From positions 76,372,698 to 76,436,697 of the forward strand of contig JAHLJT010003656.1 of assembly GCA_031308135.1 (NCBI GenBank): a DNA stretch of 64,000 bases, in the 5' to 3' direction. Shown piece after piece: positions 54,184 to 64,000 of the stretch. Position 1 is the stretch's first letter. Every line of letters starts with the position of its first letter. The notes below the pieces were generated by a model that was not told the origin of the DNA, ran no database searches, and saw nothing but the letters and a program-made list of their open reading frames with translations. The DNA comes from Acheta domesticus (taxonomy: Eukaryota > Arthropoda > Insecta > Orthoptera > Gryllidae). Position numbers and translations under genes: made by a program.

Positions 54184-54504
54184 TACAAATTTATTGTGTT
54201 CCTGTTCAACATACACATTTTTCAGGGTTGTGAATAAAAACATACATAACCTTCGGTTTATTTCCTAAATATGGGTGCCCTAGATGGATGCGTTAAAGAT
54301 TTTTGGTTTATTTTAATAATTTAAATTATTTTGGAAAATAAATTAAAACTGCAGAAAATCATCGTTGTTATGGTCGTATAACATGATCGTATGGATTCGA
54401 TGGTCATATAAAATAATCCAGGTCCGTAATATAATCCAGGCCCACTAATTATGAAATTAATTTGATTTAGTCGGCCTGGAGTAGCATCGGTTTTTACTCC
54501 TAGA

Positions 54505-54572
54505 GCGGATTGTGCGGAGCAAAGGAATGCACTACTCCCAGTATCTGGGGACTAAAAGAAAAGCTGCTGTTT
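54505..54572 (+). repeat. Direct repeat unit 2 (~68 bp, unknown)
   Basis: GCGGATTGTGCGGAGCAAAG, GAATGCACTACTCCCAGTAT, CTGGGGACTAAAAGAAAAG. Second copy of the block at 54111. Here it directly precedes a CpG-rich island. Confidence 0.7.
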
Positions 54573-54574
54573 AA

Positions 54575-54800
54575 AAGGAGCAGGCTGGAGTGTGTCGCGT
54601 CGCGACTGGGGAGCCCCCTGGCGGCGCGGGGCGAACTACGGCGAGCGCCGGAAGTGCGAGTTCCCCCGCCGGGGGGCCGCTTCCGCCCGCTGTAACTCAC
54701 GGCCCAGCGGACTCCCTCCTCCTCGCCCTCTGCTCTTCGCCATTCCCCTCGTCGACAAGAGAAACGCGGCCCTTTGAACGGGCCAGAAGGAATGCAAGGG
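54575..54800. promoter_or_regulatory. CpG-rich island
   Basis: GC-rich sequence with GAGCCCCCTGGCGGCG at 54611, whose reverse is close to the CTCF core CCNCNAGGGGGC. Frames on both strands (54500-54850 -, 54590-54829 +) lack known domains. Possible promoter or insulator. Confidence 0.35.
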
Positions 54801-55245
54801 CGAGGACTGTGATAGCCGTGCAGCAATAAGGGAGGGAAATGTTGAATCACAGCGCGCGGAATGCGGATTCAATGATTGGCAGCAGTATGTTGAATATGAA
54901 ATATGGGCGGTTCAATATTGCAATATGTTTCTATTCAACATTTAATATTATGTTAACGAACGTTAACATATTGGCAGAGTTAGTTTTGTTAATTCAAAAT
55001 GGTATCAGAAAAAATAGTACTGAAATTCAATTTTTGTAATATTTTTGTATAATTGTTTGTTTTTTATAATTGTATTTTTGTATAATTATCTTTTGTGCTC
55101 GACAAAATCCTGATCGCAAAAATAATATTAGACTGCGTCTCGGGAGCATTCTAGCTTTACGTCGCACTTTTTTACAAATTCGTAAGCACTTTGCATGAAA
55201 TGTTCCTTAAACGCGTAAATGCATTTAATTTGATTATTTTTGTTT
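54801..55245. other. No feature seen; A+T-rich
   Basis: A+T-rich; TTGTATAATTGT words repeat near 55045-55090. Confidence 0.5.
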
Positions 55246-55736
55246 TTCGGGCGCGTCAACTACTAAGATCATTAGTACCGCAAGTGTAGTGCATTTTTTC
55301 CTAGGCAAGTGGTGGTGATCTTCCCCCGCTGAATAGTGAGATCTAGCGCCGACCTCCACGTCGGCTAACAGGGTTTCCCCCTATCAGGTATCTCCTTCCG
55401 GTGGGACATCGCCTCAACCGAGACAGTCTCTAAGCTTCCGACTGCTTTCCAGGCATTGAAGCGTGTGTGAAGAGGGTAACAGTTGGACAAGGAAGACAAA
55501 GGTAAGATGGCTCGTTTGGTAGAACACTGACAAAGCATTCGCCTGTTTCGGAGAAATCACGGAAAACTACCGGTAAGAGCAGCCGGCTGTTTGAAGTCTT
55601 CCCCAGACAGCGGCTGAGTTGACCTAGCTTTGAAATTAGTAATCGAAAATCCTACCAAACAACGGGACTCAAACCCTGGAACACCCCGGTCAGATGCATC
55701 GCAGTGACATTAGTTGATACCCTGAGCCACCTAAGC
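55246..55736 (-). mobile_element. SINE-A, full-length copy
   Basis: It runs from the tail side TTTTTCGGGCGCGTCAACTA through ATCATTAGTACCGCAAGTG, CTAGCGCCGACC, CACGTCGGCTAACAGGGTTT, CCATC/TCAGGTATCTCC, AACCGAGACAGTC, GGCATTCGCCTG-like, ACCGGTAAGAGCAGCCGGCT and CCAGACAGCGGCTGAGTTGA to the head. Reversed, the head is AGGTGGCTCAGGGTATCAAC (box A) and CAGGGTTTGAGTCCCG (box B), both close to the polymerase III promoter consensus. Confidence 0.92.
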
Positions 55737-56153
55737 CATTAATAATCGCAATGAAAAGATCCATTGTCTTGACAAGTCAATAGATATGCTTTTCCAATAG
55801 TTTTCATCGTTCGTTTCTAGAATCCGTAAATTGTCAGAAATACTCCTAGTATACAGATCTTGCAATGAAGACTGCCCTAACTTGCACTACATTTAACTGA
55901 CGAGTCCATAACGAACTCATTGGCTTAGCAGTTTTCTTTGTGTTTCATTATTTAGTCATACCCAAATATTCTAATGTGGTCAATATTTTATTTTACTGAA
56001 TATTCCTGAAGCAGAATAGCAATGTAAATAAAAATAAAGTTATATAAAACCATCAGAACTCTAATCGATTAGAAAATGTTTCTATTTTACATAATTAATA
56101 AAAGCGTTAGTTAGAGAAAGGTTGTGTTTTAAATATTGAAAACGTATATTACA

Positions 56154-56200
56154 GAATAATAATAATAATAATAATAATAATGATAATTATTATTATTATA
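56154..56200. repeat. (AAT)n-(ATT)n inverted microsatellite
   Basis: AAT repeats switch to ATT repeats across TGATAATTATT, giving a self-complementary tract. Confidence 0.85.
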
Positions 56201-56658
56201 TTACAATTTCATTAACGCTGTTGACTTTTCTTAACTAGAATTTATCCCTTTTATAAGTACACGTTTGCTACAGATTGTATAATTACAGATTGTGCATTAG
56301 CTGCACTTGCATTTAGTTCTACGAGGTGGTTCCGTAAAATTTGGAATAACTGTAGTCGTACGAAATATGATTGTTGGATTGTTTGTGGGGGTTTTAGCAC
56401 ATATTCTTGGAAATCAAAATACGATAATTTGATAACCCTTGCTCAGAGCTTTTGAGACTCTCAAATAGTGCAACTTGCGCGACTCTCAAATTCAAAACAC
56501 GCATTAACTATTTAACGAATGTAATTTTTCACATAATGTACAATTTGTATCGAAATCTTGCAATACGGACGTACTAATAAAGACTGTAAAACACGAGTCT
56601 GTCGCGAAGCAGCGTTTGGCAACTCCTGGTATAAAACTCTTCTTCGGTTGAAGACGTA

Positions 56659-56721
56659 AAACACACACACACACACACACATACATACACTCACACACAT
56701 ACATACACTCACACACACATA
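56659..56721. repeat. (CA)n and CATACA compound microsatellite
   Basis: About twelve CA repeats followed by two ACATACATACACTC-type units. Confidence 0.92.
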
Positions 56722-58021
56722 GATATCTACACAGTTATTCAAGGCTTCAAAGTGCTAGGCTTTAAAAAAGAGAAGAAAAGAGGTGAACCCCTTCAAGAGT
56801 AGAAGGAGCGGGTAAATCCCATGTACGTAAGTGCTTCCCTTCGACTCGGTGCAATGTTGCGGCTTGTTCACGAGGTCGCAAGAAGCGAGTGCTTTCAGCT
56901 GTTCGCGCAATAGCAGAGCAGAGACAATCGGGGTTTGCATGCGCTGTGAACGTGCGAGACCACGACGCCACAAAAGAGAAAGCAAAGAATGATCTGTCAC
57001 GTAAACGCAAGCCGGGAAATTAAAAGAGTAACAAAGACTACACCAACGGTGGGACCAGATTGTCTTTTTATAGCTTCTCGTCTCTTTTAGTATTTTTTAC
57101 GAGTGCGAAATTAGGCCGAAGCTATACCAGGCAGAAAAGTTTCTTGTTTACGGCTGAGATGAGGTTTCTTTAAAAGTTGACTCCTTTGATGCATTTTAAG
57201 TGACATTTGAGGCGTGTAGATAATTTCACGCAGGGAAGCGCCGTGAAAATATCCTCGCACACGGGAGAAGAGAAACTTTTTTTCAGGTCGGACAGCGGTG
57301 ATGAAATTACTGGGGAAATGAATGTTTGACATCAAGCTCATACAATTCATAAATAAGGAGTGTTTTTCAAATGGTCTTTCTTCATTTTAAACATCTTTCA
57401 TAAACTTAAAAGCATGCAAAACAGCATAATGTTAATTTTATGTTGTTTCAAATTAAATATGATTTGTTGTTCTACAAAAAATTAGTACAATGAAGTTTAT
57501 TAGTTTGTACAGAATTAAATTGAAAGAGAAAAATAAAATATCCATTTGTGTCTCTAAACACGGCTATAGAGAATCTTTGTATCACGACTAGGAAATAAGT
57601 AATTTTGATGTAGTGTTTCCCTAAGGGATTTCGCGAATATTCTGTTCTGCTAACACATCGTTTCGAAAGTGAAATTAAGTAAGTATTACTAGCAATCTAT
57701 TTTCCTACGGCCAGATATTCTATAGTAAGCGCTGTGCTGTTGCGCGGATAAACATTGCGATGTTGTTAAGCATTTATCAACGAACGTAATAACTTGAACC
57801 CGTGTGATTAGCTAGAATATCAATATCAGTAGAGTATCAACTCGTCAATTTCTTTTATTTTCGGTGATCTTGAACGTTTCTGACTACCCATGTTACGAAG
57901 CGGAGATGCCCAGAAGAGCTAAACCTTAAAATAATGTCATAATTTGTAGATTGTGGCCTCAGTAACACTTCTCGGGCTCTCTTTGAGGAAATAGGTTTTT
58001 AGAACCGGTTGTTTTCGATTA

Positions 58022-58140
58022 ATTATTTCGTGTTTACGGGCGCGTGAACCACTAAGGTCATTAGTCTCGTAAGTGTAGTTCATGTTTTTCCTCGGGAGGA
58101 GCCGGTGATCTTTCCTGCTGGATGGTTTCGAATTTGAAAT
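58022..58140 (-). mobile_element. SINE-A 3' fragment
   Basis: Only the tail-side ~120 bases remain: ATTATTTCGTGTTTACGGGC, GCGTGAACCACTAAGGTCAT, TAGTCTCGTAAGTGTAGTTC, GGAGGAGCCGGTGATCTTTC, CTGCTGGATGG. A short 5'-truncated insertion. Confidence 0.85.
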
Positions 58141-59574
58141 CAGTTTTTGCCTATCGGGCAAAAATGTTCTTGTCACACGCTACTCTCTATTTACGGATGT
58201 GCTTGAAAACGCTGCATATTGGTATTTTGCTGTAATATTTAATAATTCTGCAGATGTAATTGTTCAGGAACAATCGACATGTGTACAAGGCATTCTTATA
58301 CATTATACTGAATTCTGAAAATTCACCTTTAGAAAATGAAAAAGTTTGGCAACGTTCGTGATAAGTCATGTTCGAAGATAGAATCGCCTGGTGTTTCTTT
58401 CCAGTTGCGTCCCAGTATTGAAGGATCTGAGAGAGTAGAAAAAGGCTTTGATGTGACTACTTGTTTTAGGTTTGTGAAGGATTGTTCTTTGTATTCATTC
58501 AGAAAAAGAAATGCTTCGTAACCGTGTAAATAGCTCATTATACGTTATGTTATATCTATGGAGAAATAACTTCGAAATCGCAAACACCGAACCTTTATCC
58601 TCTGAGAAGAAAGTCTTATGAACTTTATTTCGGGTGTAAGGTAGTCAACCACGACAAGAAATTGCTGCGTGTCGTATGTTACAGTCATGACATGCAGGTT
58701 AATAGGATCACGACACGTGCCCTTTTCTGTTCTCATGATTTGGAGGGAACCAACGGATCAGACAACAGACGTTATTTCTGCCTCATACAAATAGCTGAAA
58801 TCACCTCAAAAACAAAGGAAACTGCAATATCGTAATTTACCATCTTCCATAAGGTCTGTACGTCACAGTGAAGAATTGCCAGTACCACCACCTCCTGAGA
58901 ACATGATAGTGAATGAAGATTAATGCTAGTGTGTGTTGTTATTATCACATAAAAAAATTTTTTTTGTTGACCAGTGTAACTAATAAAAAAATATATCTGG
59001 CACAGAAATGCATTACATTATCTTTATTACGTACGTAGTAAAGAGACAAAGTGAAAATAAATATCTTTACCGGCGGCGAGGTTCAGGCTATTGGGTCTTT
59101 TGTTCAGCCCGACCGCATTCAAAAGTTTAATATATAATAAACAGGAGGCCATTCAATGAAAATAAGCACGCTATTAGAGGAAAAGGATTTCTCACAAGTG
59201 CTACATGAATGAAAACTAGTGAAGAGAGGGTCAAAGAAACTTTCTCACAACATATTTATAAATATATTTATTAACGTTAAGTTCGAAAGAAATGAAAAAT
59301 TGATCAGAAATATACGATTCCCTTTGCATATTCAATCAAATTTTACCCCGTTTACTGAAATTACTTTTGTGTAACTCAAGAAGTGGGGAGTAGGGGAGAA
59401 TTCGAACTCAAGCATTGGGACATTAGTAAGAACTACTAGATGTTACAAAGAGAGGGAGGCGTTTTTAAAAAGCCAAAAACTTGCGTTCGTATTTTTGAAT
59501 TATTCCTAAAAAAAACTAGAATGGGAAGGCATAATGGATATATGTAACTGACAGACTAGAGAGAGCTAGTGTCG
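58141..59574. other. No supported gene; A+T-rich
   Basis: A+T-rich with short unrecognised frames at 58329-58538 (-) and 58545-58736 (-). No shared repeats noticed. Confidence 0.5.
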
Positions 59575-59665
59575 AGAATCCTGCCACCGTCGAGTCTCGA
59601 GCCTAGTACCTCTCGGTCAGAGGCACTGCAGTGACGTCAGTTGATGCCCTGAGCCACCTCTCCCG
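59575..59665 (-). mobile_element. SINE-A tRNA-like head fragment
   Basis: This holds only the head: GAATCCTGCCACCGTCGAGT, CTCGAGCCTAGTACC, TCGGTCAGAGGCACTGCAGT, GACGTCAGTTGATGCCCTGA, GCCACCTC. Reversed, GAGGTGGCTCAGGGCATC is a clean box A and AGGCTCGAGACTC a box B. Body and tail are missing on the left, the opposite of ordinary 5' truncation, so a later deletion removed them. Confidence 0.85.
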
Positions 59666-59799
59666 GTTTGGTTTCGATGGTCGCCTTATTTATGTAATTA
59701 CATACTAGCATTGTAGTATGTGAAATGTACTAGAAGTTGGTCTTGGGAGACGTCCTTCAATCTCAAAGTCTAATTCCTTCTTCAAGCAACTGATCCAAC

Positions 59800-60200
59800 C
59801 GTTCCGCTTGCAACCAAACTCTCCAAACTCGCCGGAAAGTTCCAGCTGCGGACGACAGCGCTCGCGCCAATCGGCGCGGGAAACCGCTGGGAAGCAAACT
59901 GCGATATCATGGTATCGAACTGGCAACATTAATCACAACATTGCGAGCCAATACCTGCAGAGATCACACGCGTCGAAATGGCTAATAATTCGTGCATTTG
60001 TCTCGCAGATGGGATATCGGGGTCGTTAATAAGGCAGCAAAGAGGCGGCACTGCGCGCTTTACCGCACGCGTGCAGAGGGTGAATGGGGGCGGGGGGGCT
60101 TAATTATTTTAGCGCAGGCGCGCCCGCGAGCGCCGATAGCAGCGTTGCCAGATTTTCAAAGACAATGCACAACGCCATGAGATATCACAGCGCCGCGTTT
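59800..60200. promoter_or_regulatory. Candidate regulatory block with CCAAT and E2F-like sites
   Basis: GCGCCAATCGGCGCGGGAAA at 59864-59883 combines a CCAAT box with GGCGCGGGAAA, the reverse of an E2F site (TTTCCCGCGCC). Nearby are GCACGCGTGC (60065), the G-run GGGGGCGGGGGGG (60086-60098) and AGCGCAGGCGCGCCCGCG (60111). GC-rich motifs alternate with homeodomain-like TTAATTATTTTAG and ATTAATCAC. It reads like regulatory DNA but has no exon I can support. Confidence 0.35.
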
Positions 60201-61540
60201 TAATTCTTAGCCCGTTTACATTTCATGATTTGCGTTTGACGATCTTCTTAGCACAGACGGCTGTGATGGCTACTTCTCAGCAATTCATTCTGTACATTAA
60301 CTTATACAAAACATTTTTTCCGTTCGCTGACTATTCATGGAGGTTTCTACATCAATAAAGTATCTAAATACACAGATAGAGTTTCTTTGTTGCCATTTAA
60401 TTGGTAAGAAACAACTTTGGAATACACTGAGGACCATGCCCTCTGCAGTGACGCCTAAGGAGCAATGTTCAAAGTTATCACACCAAAGCCAATTATTGGG
60501 AATAAAAAGTAATATTTTCTTATAACTGGAATAGACACTAATGTAATATTATATATAATGTTCTACTATTAAGAGATGAAAACTTATTGAAAATTCCATG
60601 ATAAGTCTACTAAATTTCCTCGCTTACCTGCTATAAATATACAATTCTTATCAGTGTTGCATGATTGATTTAAAGTGATTTCATAAGTAATCTGTACTTC
60701 TTGTTCGTCTATTAGAACTTACTTCAAATACATGCATAATAGAAAAGAGTTGAAGTTGGTCTTCAGAGTTTTAATTACTTAAACCAATGTACATGATGGC
60801 TTGTAAGCACAGTTGTGAAAAACAATGTTACTATAAAAACATTATTAAACGACATTTTTAGGAGAATTGTATTTTTCTGGTTTCAATTGATTCAATGAAC
60901 TATTTTTTAAGTATAGTACTTCTTGTTATTATAAGTCTCCAAATGACACATCGATACATTTAAGTTAGAAGAAATAAGACTATCAGAGGAAGTATCTGTC
61001 AGGTAAGAATGAACGACGTCATTAATTACATCTCGTTGCTAATATTACTCATTTTATTTAAATTCTTCCATTACTTTGTTTCTGATACTTTCAAACATTA
61101 TTAATACGAGAAATACTAATACATTGTTAGTACTCACATTTTAAATGTATAATTGACACAATTTTTTTCCAAGAGATCACTCTTAATGTTATATTCTTAT
61201 TCGCACAAAACACTTGTCAATTCCATTTCTTGAAAAGGAAGTCTTATTTCAATTACTGGTGTACTCAATTCACGCTTGTTTACGGATGAATATTTCAGTC
61301 TATCGAAAGACGAGACAGAGGGATTATCACATAACAAAAAACAATTCCATGGCAGAGAGTCTCACCCTGACAGACGAGGACAGCAATCAACTGTTTGAAT
61401 TCTATCAACCAGAGGCCGGTCAGATTCTTAGTTACAAAAGTTGGTTGTTCTGACCGGAAGTGGGTTCAGGCGCCACATTGGATATTTAGTCATTGCTTTA
61501 AGGTGACTAGAACAATACCGACTGCACGATCTCAGCGACA
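60201..61540. other. No supported gene; A+T-rich
   Basis: A+T-rich. The frame at 61214-61453 (+), 79 codons, is unrecognised. Confidence 0.5.
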
Positions 61541-62062
61541 CTAGTGTCCTCTGCAGCATAAAAAACAGCGTGGTCCTATGATTCTCGTCTCGACGGTGGT
61601 GGATTTTTGACACTAACTTAATAGCTAGGTCGAATTCACCCATAGTTTGGAGGAAACTTGTATAGGTCGTCTACTCTTATCTGCCGTTTCTCCTATTAAC
61701 ACCAAATAGATATTGGGGCAATTCCTTAGAAAACGGACCATAGATCGCTGGCAATATTTTCTTTCTCATTTTTACCTCCACCTCTTCCCTTACATCCATA
61801 TTTACACTTACATGCGCTTCACTCCCAACATTGCGGGAGATCAGTCGGTAACTTAAAGAGTTTGTCCCGAGTAAGGCGATAATTCGCTTGAGGAAATACA
61901 CGGAGTAGGAAAAACCCGCAAACCGATGTGTAACTCAGCATCGTATCTCACTTTCACGTTGGAGAAGAACTGGGTCACTTTTGGGGTTATAACATGAACT
62001 ATACTTACGGTAAGAATTACTACAGTTTTGATCGCGCCAGGAAACATTAAATATTCAGTCGC
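61541..62062 (+). mobile_element. SINE-A copy, nearly full length, diverged
   Basis: Plus orientation: ACTAGTGTCCTCTGCAGC in the head, GTCTCGACGGTGGTGGATTT, TTGACACTAACTTAATAGCT, AGGTCGAATTCACCC, GTTTGGAGGAAACTTG, TAACACCAAATAGAT, CTCCACCTCTTCCC, TTGCGGGAGATCAGTCGGTA, TTGTCCCGAGTAAGGC, GCATCGTATCTCAC, GCGCCAGGAAACATTAAATA. Many substitutions mark it as an older copy. Confidence 0.82.
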
Positions 62063-62401
62063 TCACTCATAATTTACGTCTGACGTCCTAAATAGCATAG
62101 ACGGGTGTGACGGTAACCGCTCTGCGTGTCGTTTATGAGTTCGAGCAGCGTAAGTTATGGATCAAGCTTCCGCCTCAGGGTTGTTGCGTGGACGGCGAAG
62201 ACAAATCACCATGTGTTCCATTATATCATCCATATCGTCATTTATCTTTAATGCTTCATCTATTTATAATTGTGGCAACGCCGAAGAGTTTTCACCACCA
62301 TAATCGTACTACACCGCGTAAAACTATCCAATGAGGAAGTGCTATAATTTTAATTGGCAGGTCTGCACCCTTCCATAACCATCGGCTGCGGTCGTGCATC
62401 G
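62063..62401. other. No feature seen
   Basis: Mixed sequence between two SINE-A copies, no gene. Confidence 0.5.
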
Positions 62402-62588
62402 ATTGACTGATTAGTGATTTCGGGCGCGTCAACTGCTAAGGTCATTAGTTCCGTCAGTGTAGTGCATGTTCTATCGCGGGAGATGGCGGTGTTCTTCCCA
62501 CGCTAGATGGTGGCTACGCCGACCTACTGTCGGTCAGCGCGGTTTTCTCCAATCAGGTATCTCCCACCAGAGGGCACCGCCCCAGCCG
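62402..62588 (-). mobile_element. SINE-A 3' part of a twin-primed copy
   Basis: Tail TTGACTGATTAGTGATTTCG, then GGGCGCGTCAACTGCTAAGG, TCATTAGTTCCGTCAGTG, GGGAGATGGCGGTG, ACGCCGACCTACTGTCGG, CCAATCAGGTATCTCCCACC and CACCGCCCCAGCCG, ending at 62588 where the sequence switches strand. Confidence 0.9.
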
Positions 62589-62735
62589 CACGATCCGACG
62601 GTGGCAGGATTTGTGGCACTAGCTTCATAGCTAGGTCGAGTTCAGTCGCTGTCTGGAGGAGTATTGTAGAAGTCGGCTCCCCTCAGAGATCGTTTTCCGT
62701 TGTTGTTTCTGTCAATACTGGGCGAATGTTGGATA
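62589..62735 (+). mobile_element. SINE-A inverted 5' part of the same copy
   Basis: CGATCCGACGGTGGCAGGAT, GGCACTAGCTTCATAGCTAG, GTCGAGTTCAGTCGCTGTCT, GGAGGAGTATTGTAG, TTTCTGTCAATACTGGGCGA and ATGTTGG are the head-side half of SINE-A, on the opposite strand to the adjoining tail-side half. The centre is missing at the junction, as expected of twin priming during target-primed reverse transcription. Confidence 0.88.
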
Positions 62736-63180
62736 TGGGCTTTAACAAAAACGTCCATTAAATTTTTCACATTAAAATTGAAACATGCGTTCATTGTAGT
62801 AGACAATCTGCTTTTCAGTTTCACTTTCTGTGTACGCGCGAATTCAAATTAGTTGGTTGTGATTGCCCTTGAAAGAGAAAAAGAATTCAATTTGTTTCAA
62901 TTGGTTGCATTCAATTCGTCGTGACAAATTGCACCTCAAGGAAAGATATATGAGAAGTGTACAGTAGAAGAAAACAAAATTTTAAGATAGGTTCTTTTGA
63001 AAATATATCCACAATTAATCCGTGAAAATGTTGGCGTAGATCGATATCCGACTGACTAATTCTATTGGTAAACTAGTCATTAAAGTGGTTGTAAAATAGC
63101 TAGAAGTAATGCTGGAATATTTAACTTCCGAACAAAATGGCCCATAGCAACAGCGTAGGGCGTTTGTTGATTGATTGTTA
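62736..63180. other. No feature seen
   Basis: A+T-rich unique sequence, no gene. Confidence 0.5.
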
Positions 63181-63186
63181 GTTACT

Positions 63187-63705
63187 CAGGGCGCGTCAGT
63201 TGCCAAGTTCATTAGCCTAGTAATTGCAATGCAGTTTTTTATCACGGAAGGTGACGGTAATCTTCCCCCGTTGGCTGACGAGATCTGGCGCCGACCTACG
63301 TCGGCTTAAGGGGATTTTGCCCAATAAAAGTTCTCCAACCAGTGTGGCACTGCTCTAACCCTGACATGTTGTTGGTCCTGACTGGTCTTCCGGCATGTGT
63401 GGCAGTGTAGTTACGTAAGTGTGTAAGCAAGTGGTGAGGAAAGGACAAGGAATAGGAAGGAAATATCGCGCGCGGTCCTTGGCTCGTTTGCTTGGGTAAT
63501 GGAATTCACCTGGCGTTGAACGGAGAAGCCATGGGATTCTACTCGTCCGAGCAGCCGGCCGATAACAATTCTCGTCCAGACAGCGGCTGAACTCGACCTA
63601 GCCATGAAGTCAGTGACGAAATTTCTGTCAAACCTCGGGACCTGGAGGACGGGACCTCGGAACTGCAGTGACATCAATTGAAGCCCTGAGCCACCTTTGG
63701 CTGTT
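63187..63705 (-). mobile_element. SINE-A, full-length copy
   Basis: The tail TGATTGATTG lies just left (63170). Then GGGCGCGTCAGTTGCCAAG, TTCATTAGCCTAGTAATTG, GATCTGGCGCCGACCTACG, TCGGCTTAAGGGG, GACTGGTCTTCCGGC, ATGTGTGGCAGTGTAG, GTGGTGAGGAAAGGACAAGG, CGCGCGCGGTCCTTGGCTCG, CCGAGCAGCCGGCCG, CGTCCAGACAGCGGCTGAAC, TCGACCTAGCCATGAAGTCA and the head. Reversed, the head gives GGTGGCTCAGGGC (box A) and a changed box B. CGTTTGT on both sides (63153 and 63710) may be a short target duplication. The 140-codon minus frame over it is not a gene. Confidence 0.92.
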
Positions 63706-64000
63706 AGACCGTTTGTACACTCGCGGAGGAAGTTCGTGTTAGATTCTCCCCAATGTTCGAACAACTCTGGTGACCTCATTTTATTTTGTAACTTTAGAAA
63801 TAAGTTGGAAAAAAGTCGGTTTAAAATATCCACAAAAAATCATATTCACATTTACTAGTAAATTCGATACTTTTAGGACATGAACAGTGTGCTAAAAGTT
63901 AAATTTTTAGCACCAGCGGAAGAAGTGAGACGTGGCTCTAATTTGCAGATGAAACTGTGAATGCAACAACCAAAACAAACAAGTCTTATTGGCATTCCCT
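63706..64000. other. No feature seen
   Basis: A+T-rich end of window, nothing recognised. Confidence 0.5.

Larger units (their letters stand above)
55745..58015. other. No supported gene; two microsatellites
   Basis: A+T-rich with (AAT)n then (ATT)n at 56154-56200, which together can form a hairpin, and a (CA)n/(CATA)n tract at 56659-56721. The frames at 56755-57010 (-) and 57111-57350 (-) are unrecognised. Confidence 0.5.

Noticed and set aside
56321..56345. Mariner-like terminus TACGAGGTGGTTCCG
   Set aside because: Isolated short match, no partner end.
63411..63833. 140-codon minus-strand frame
   Set aside because: It runs across a full-length SINE-A copy and is not conserved in other copies.
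1..64000. CRISPR arrays, operons, bacterial promoters or terminators
   Set aside because: Sequence organisation is eukaryotic; none of the direct repeats has CRISPR-like repeat/spacer regularity.

Overview
The window looks like intergenic or intronic DNA from an animal with a large, repeat-rich genome, most likely an insect. I found no operons and no convincing host exon. Background DNA is A+T-rich, broken by short CpG-rich islands and many decayed transposons. The mix (Tc1/mariner, piggyBac, Tigger-like, Helitron, R4/Dong-like LINEs in TAA microsatellites, tRNA-derived SINEs) fits an arthropod. I could not name the species; a polyneopteran insect is only a guess.

Layout. 1-1480: tandem units derived from the commonest SINE (here SINE-A), then a normal copy. 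2870-3006: Helitron 3' end. 5705-7185: two R4/Dong-like LINE 3' ends in tandem, separated by (ATT)n. 9594-10066: piggyBac-type MITE. 11986-12720: tetranucleotide tract running into a CpG island. 13248-14395: foldback element and a copy of an unclassified repeat with a palindromic end (family B). 15356-20868: several GC-rich satellites and two CpG islands. 22923-24468: Tc1 element bracketed by two SINE-B copies. 26351-26826: third R4/Dong-like fragment. 28792-29120: SINE-C with target-site duplication. 32660-33799: family B again. 34935-37905: two decayed GATC-rich arrays around a reverse transcriptase fragment and a CpG island. 37969-38157: Tigger-like MITE. 40860-49342: Tc1-like pseudogene, three Helitron ends, a hAT-like remnant, SINE-A copies and a 553-bp TIR element. 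50557-51665: transposase pseudogene split by a LINE 3' end. 55246-63705: more SINE-A, including a twin-primed copy, and a candidate regulatory block near 59.8-60.2 kb.

Relationships. The protein-coding traces I recognise are transposon-derived and broken by stops, frameshifts or truncation. The SINEs would need a LINE's enzymes in trans; which LINE cannot be told from this window. CpG islands at 12.4, 16.9, 20.6, 36.9, 46.4 and 54.7 kb are the best places to look for promoters or first exons of host genes, but no splice-supported gene model can be drawn from sequence alone. Coordinates of repeats are read by eye and may be off by several bases.
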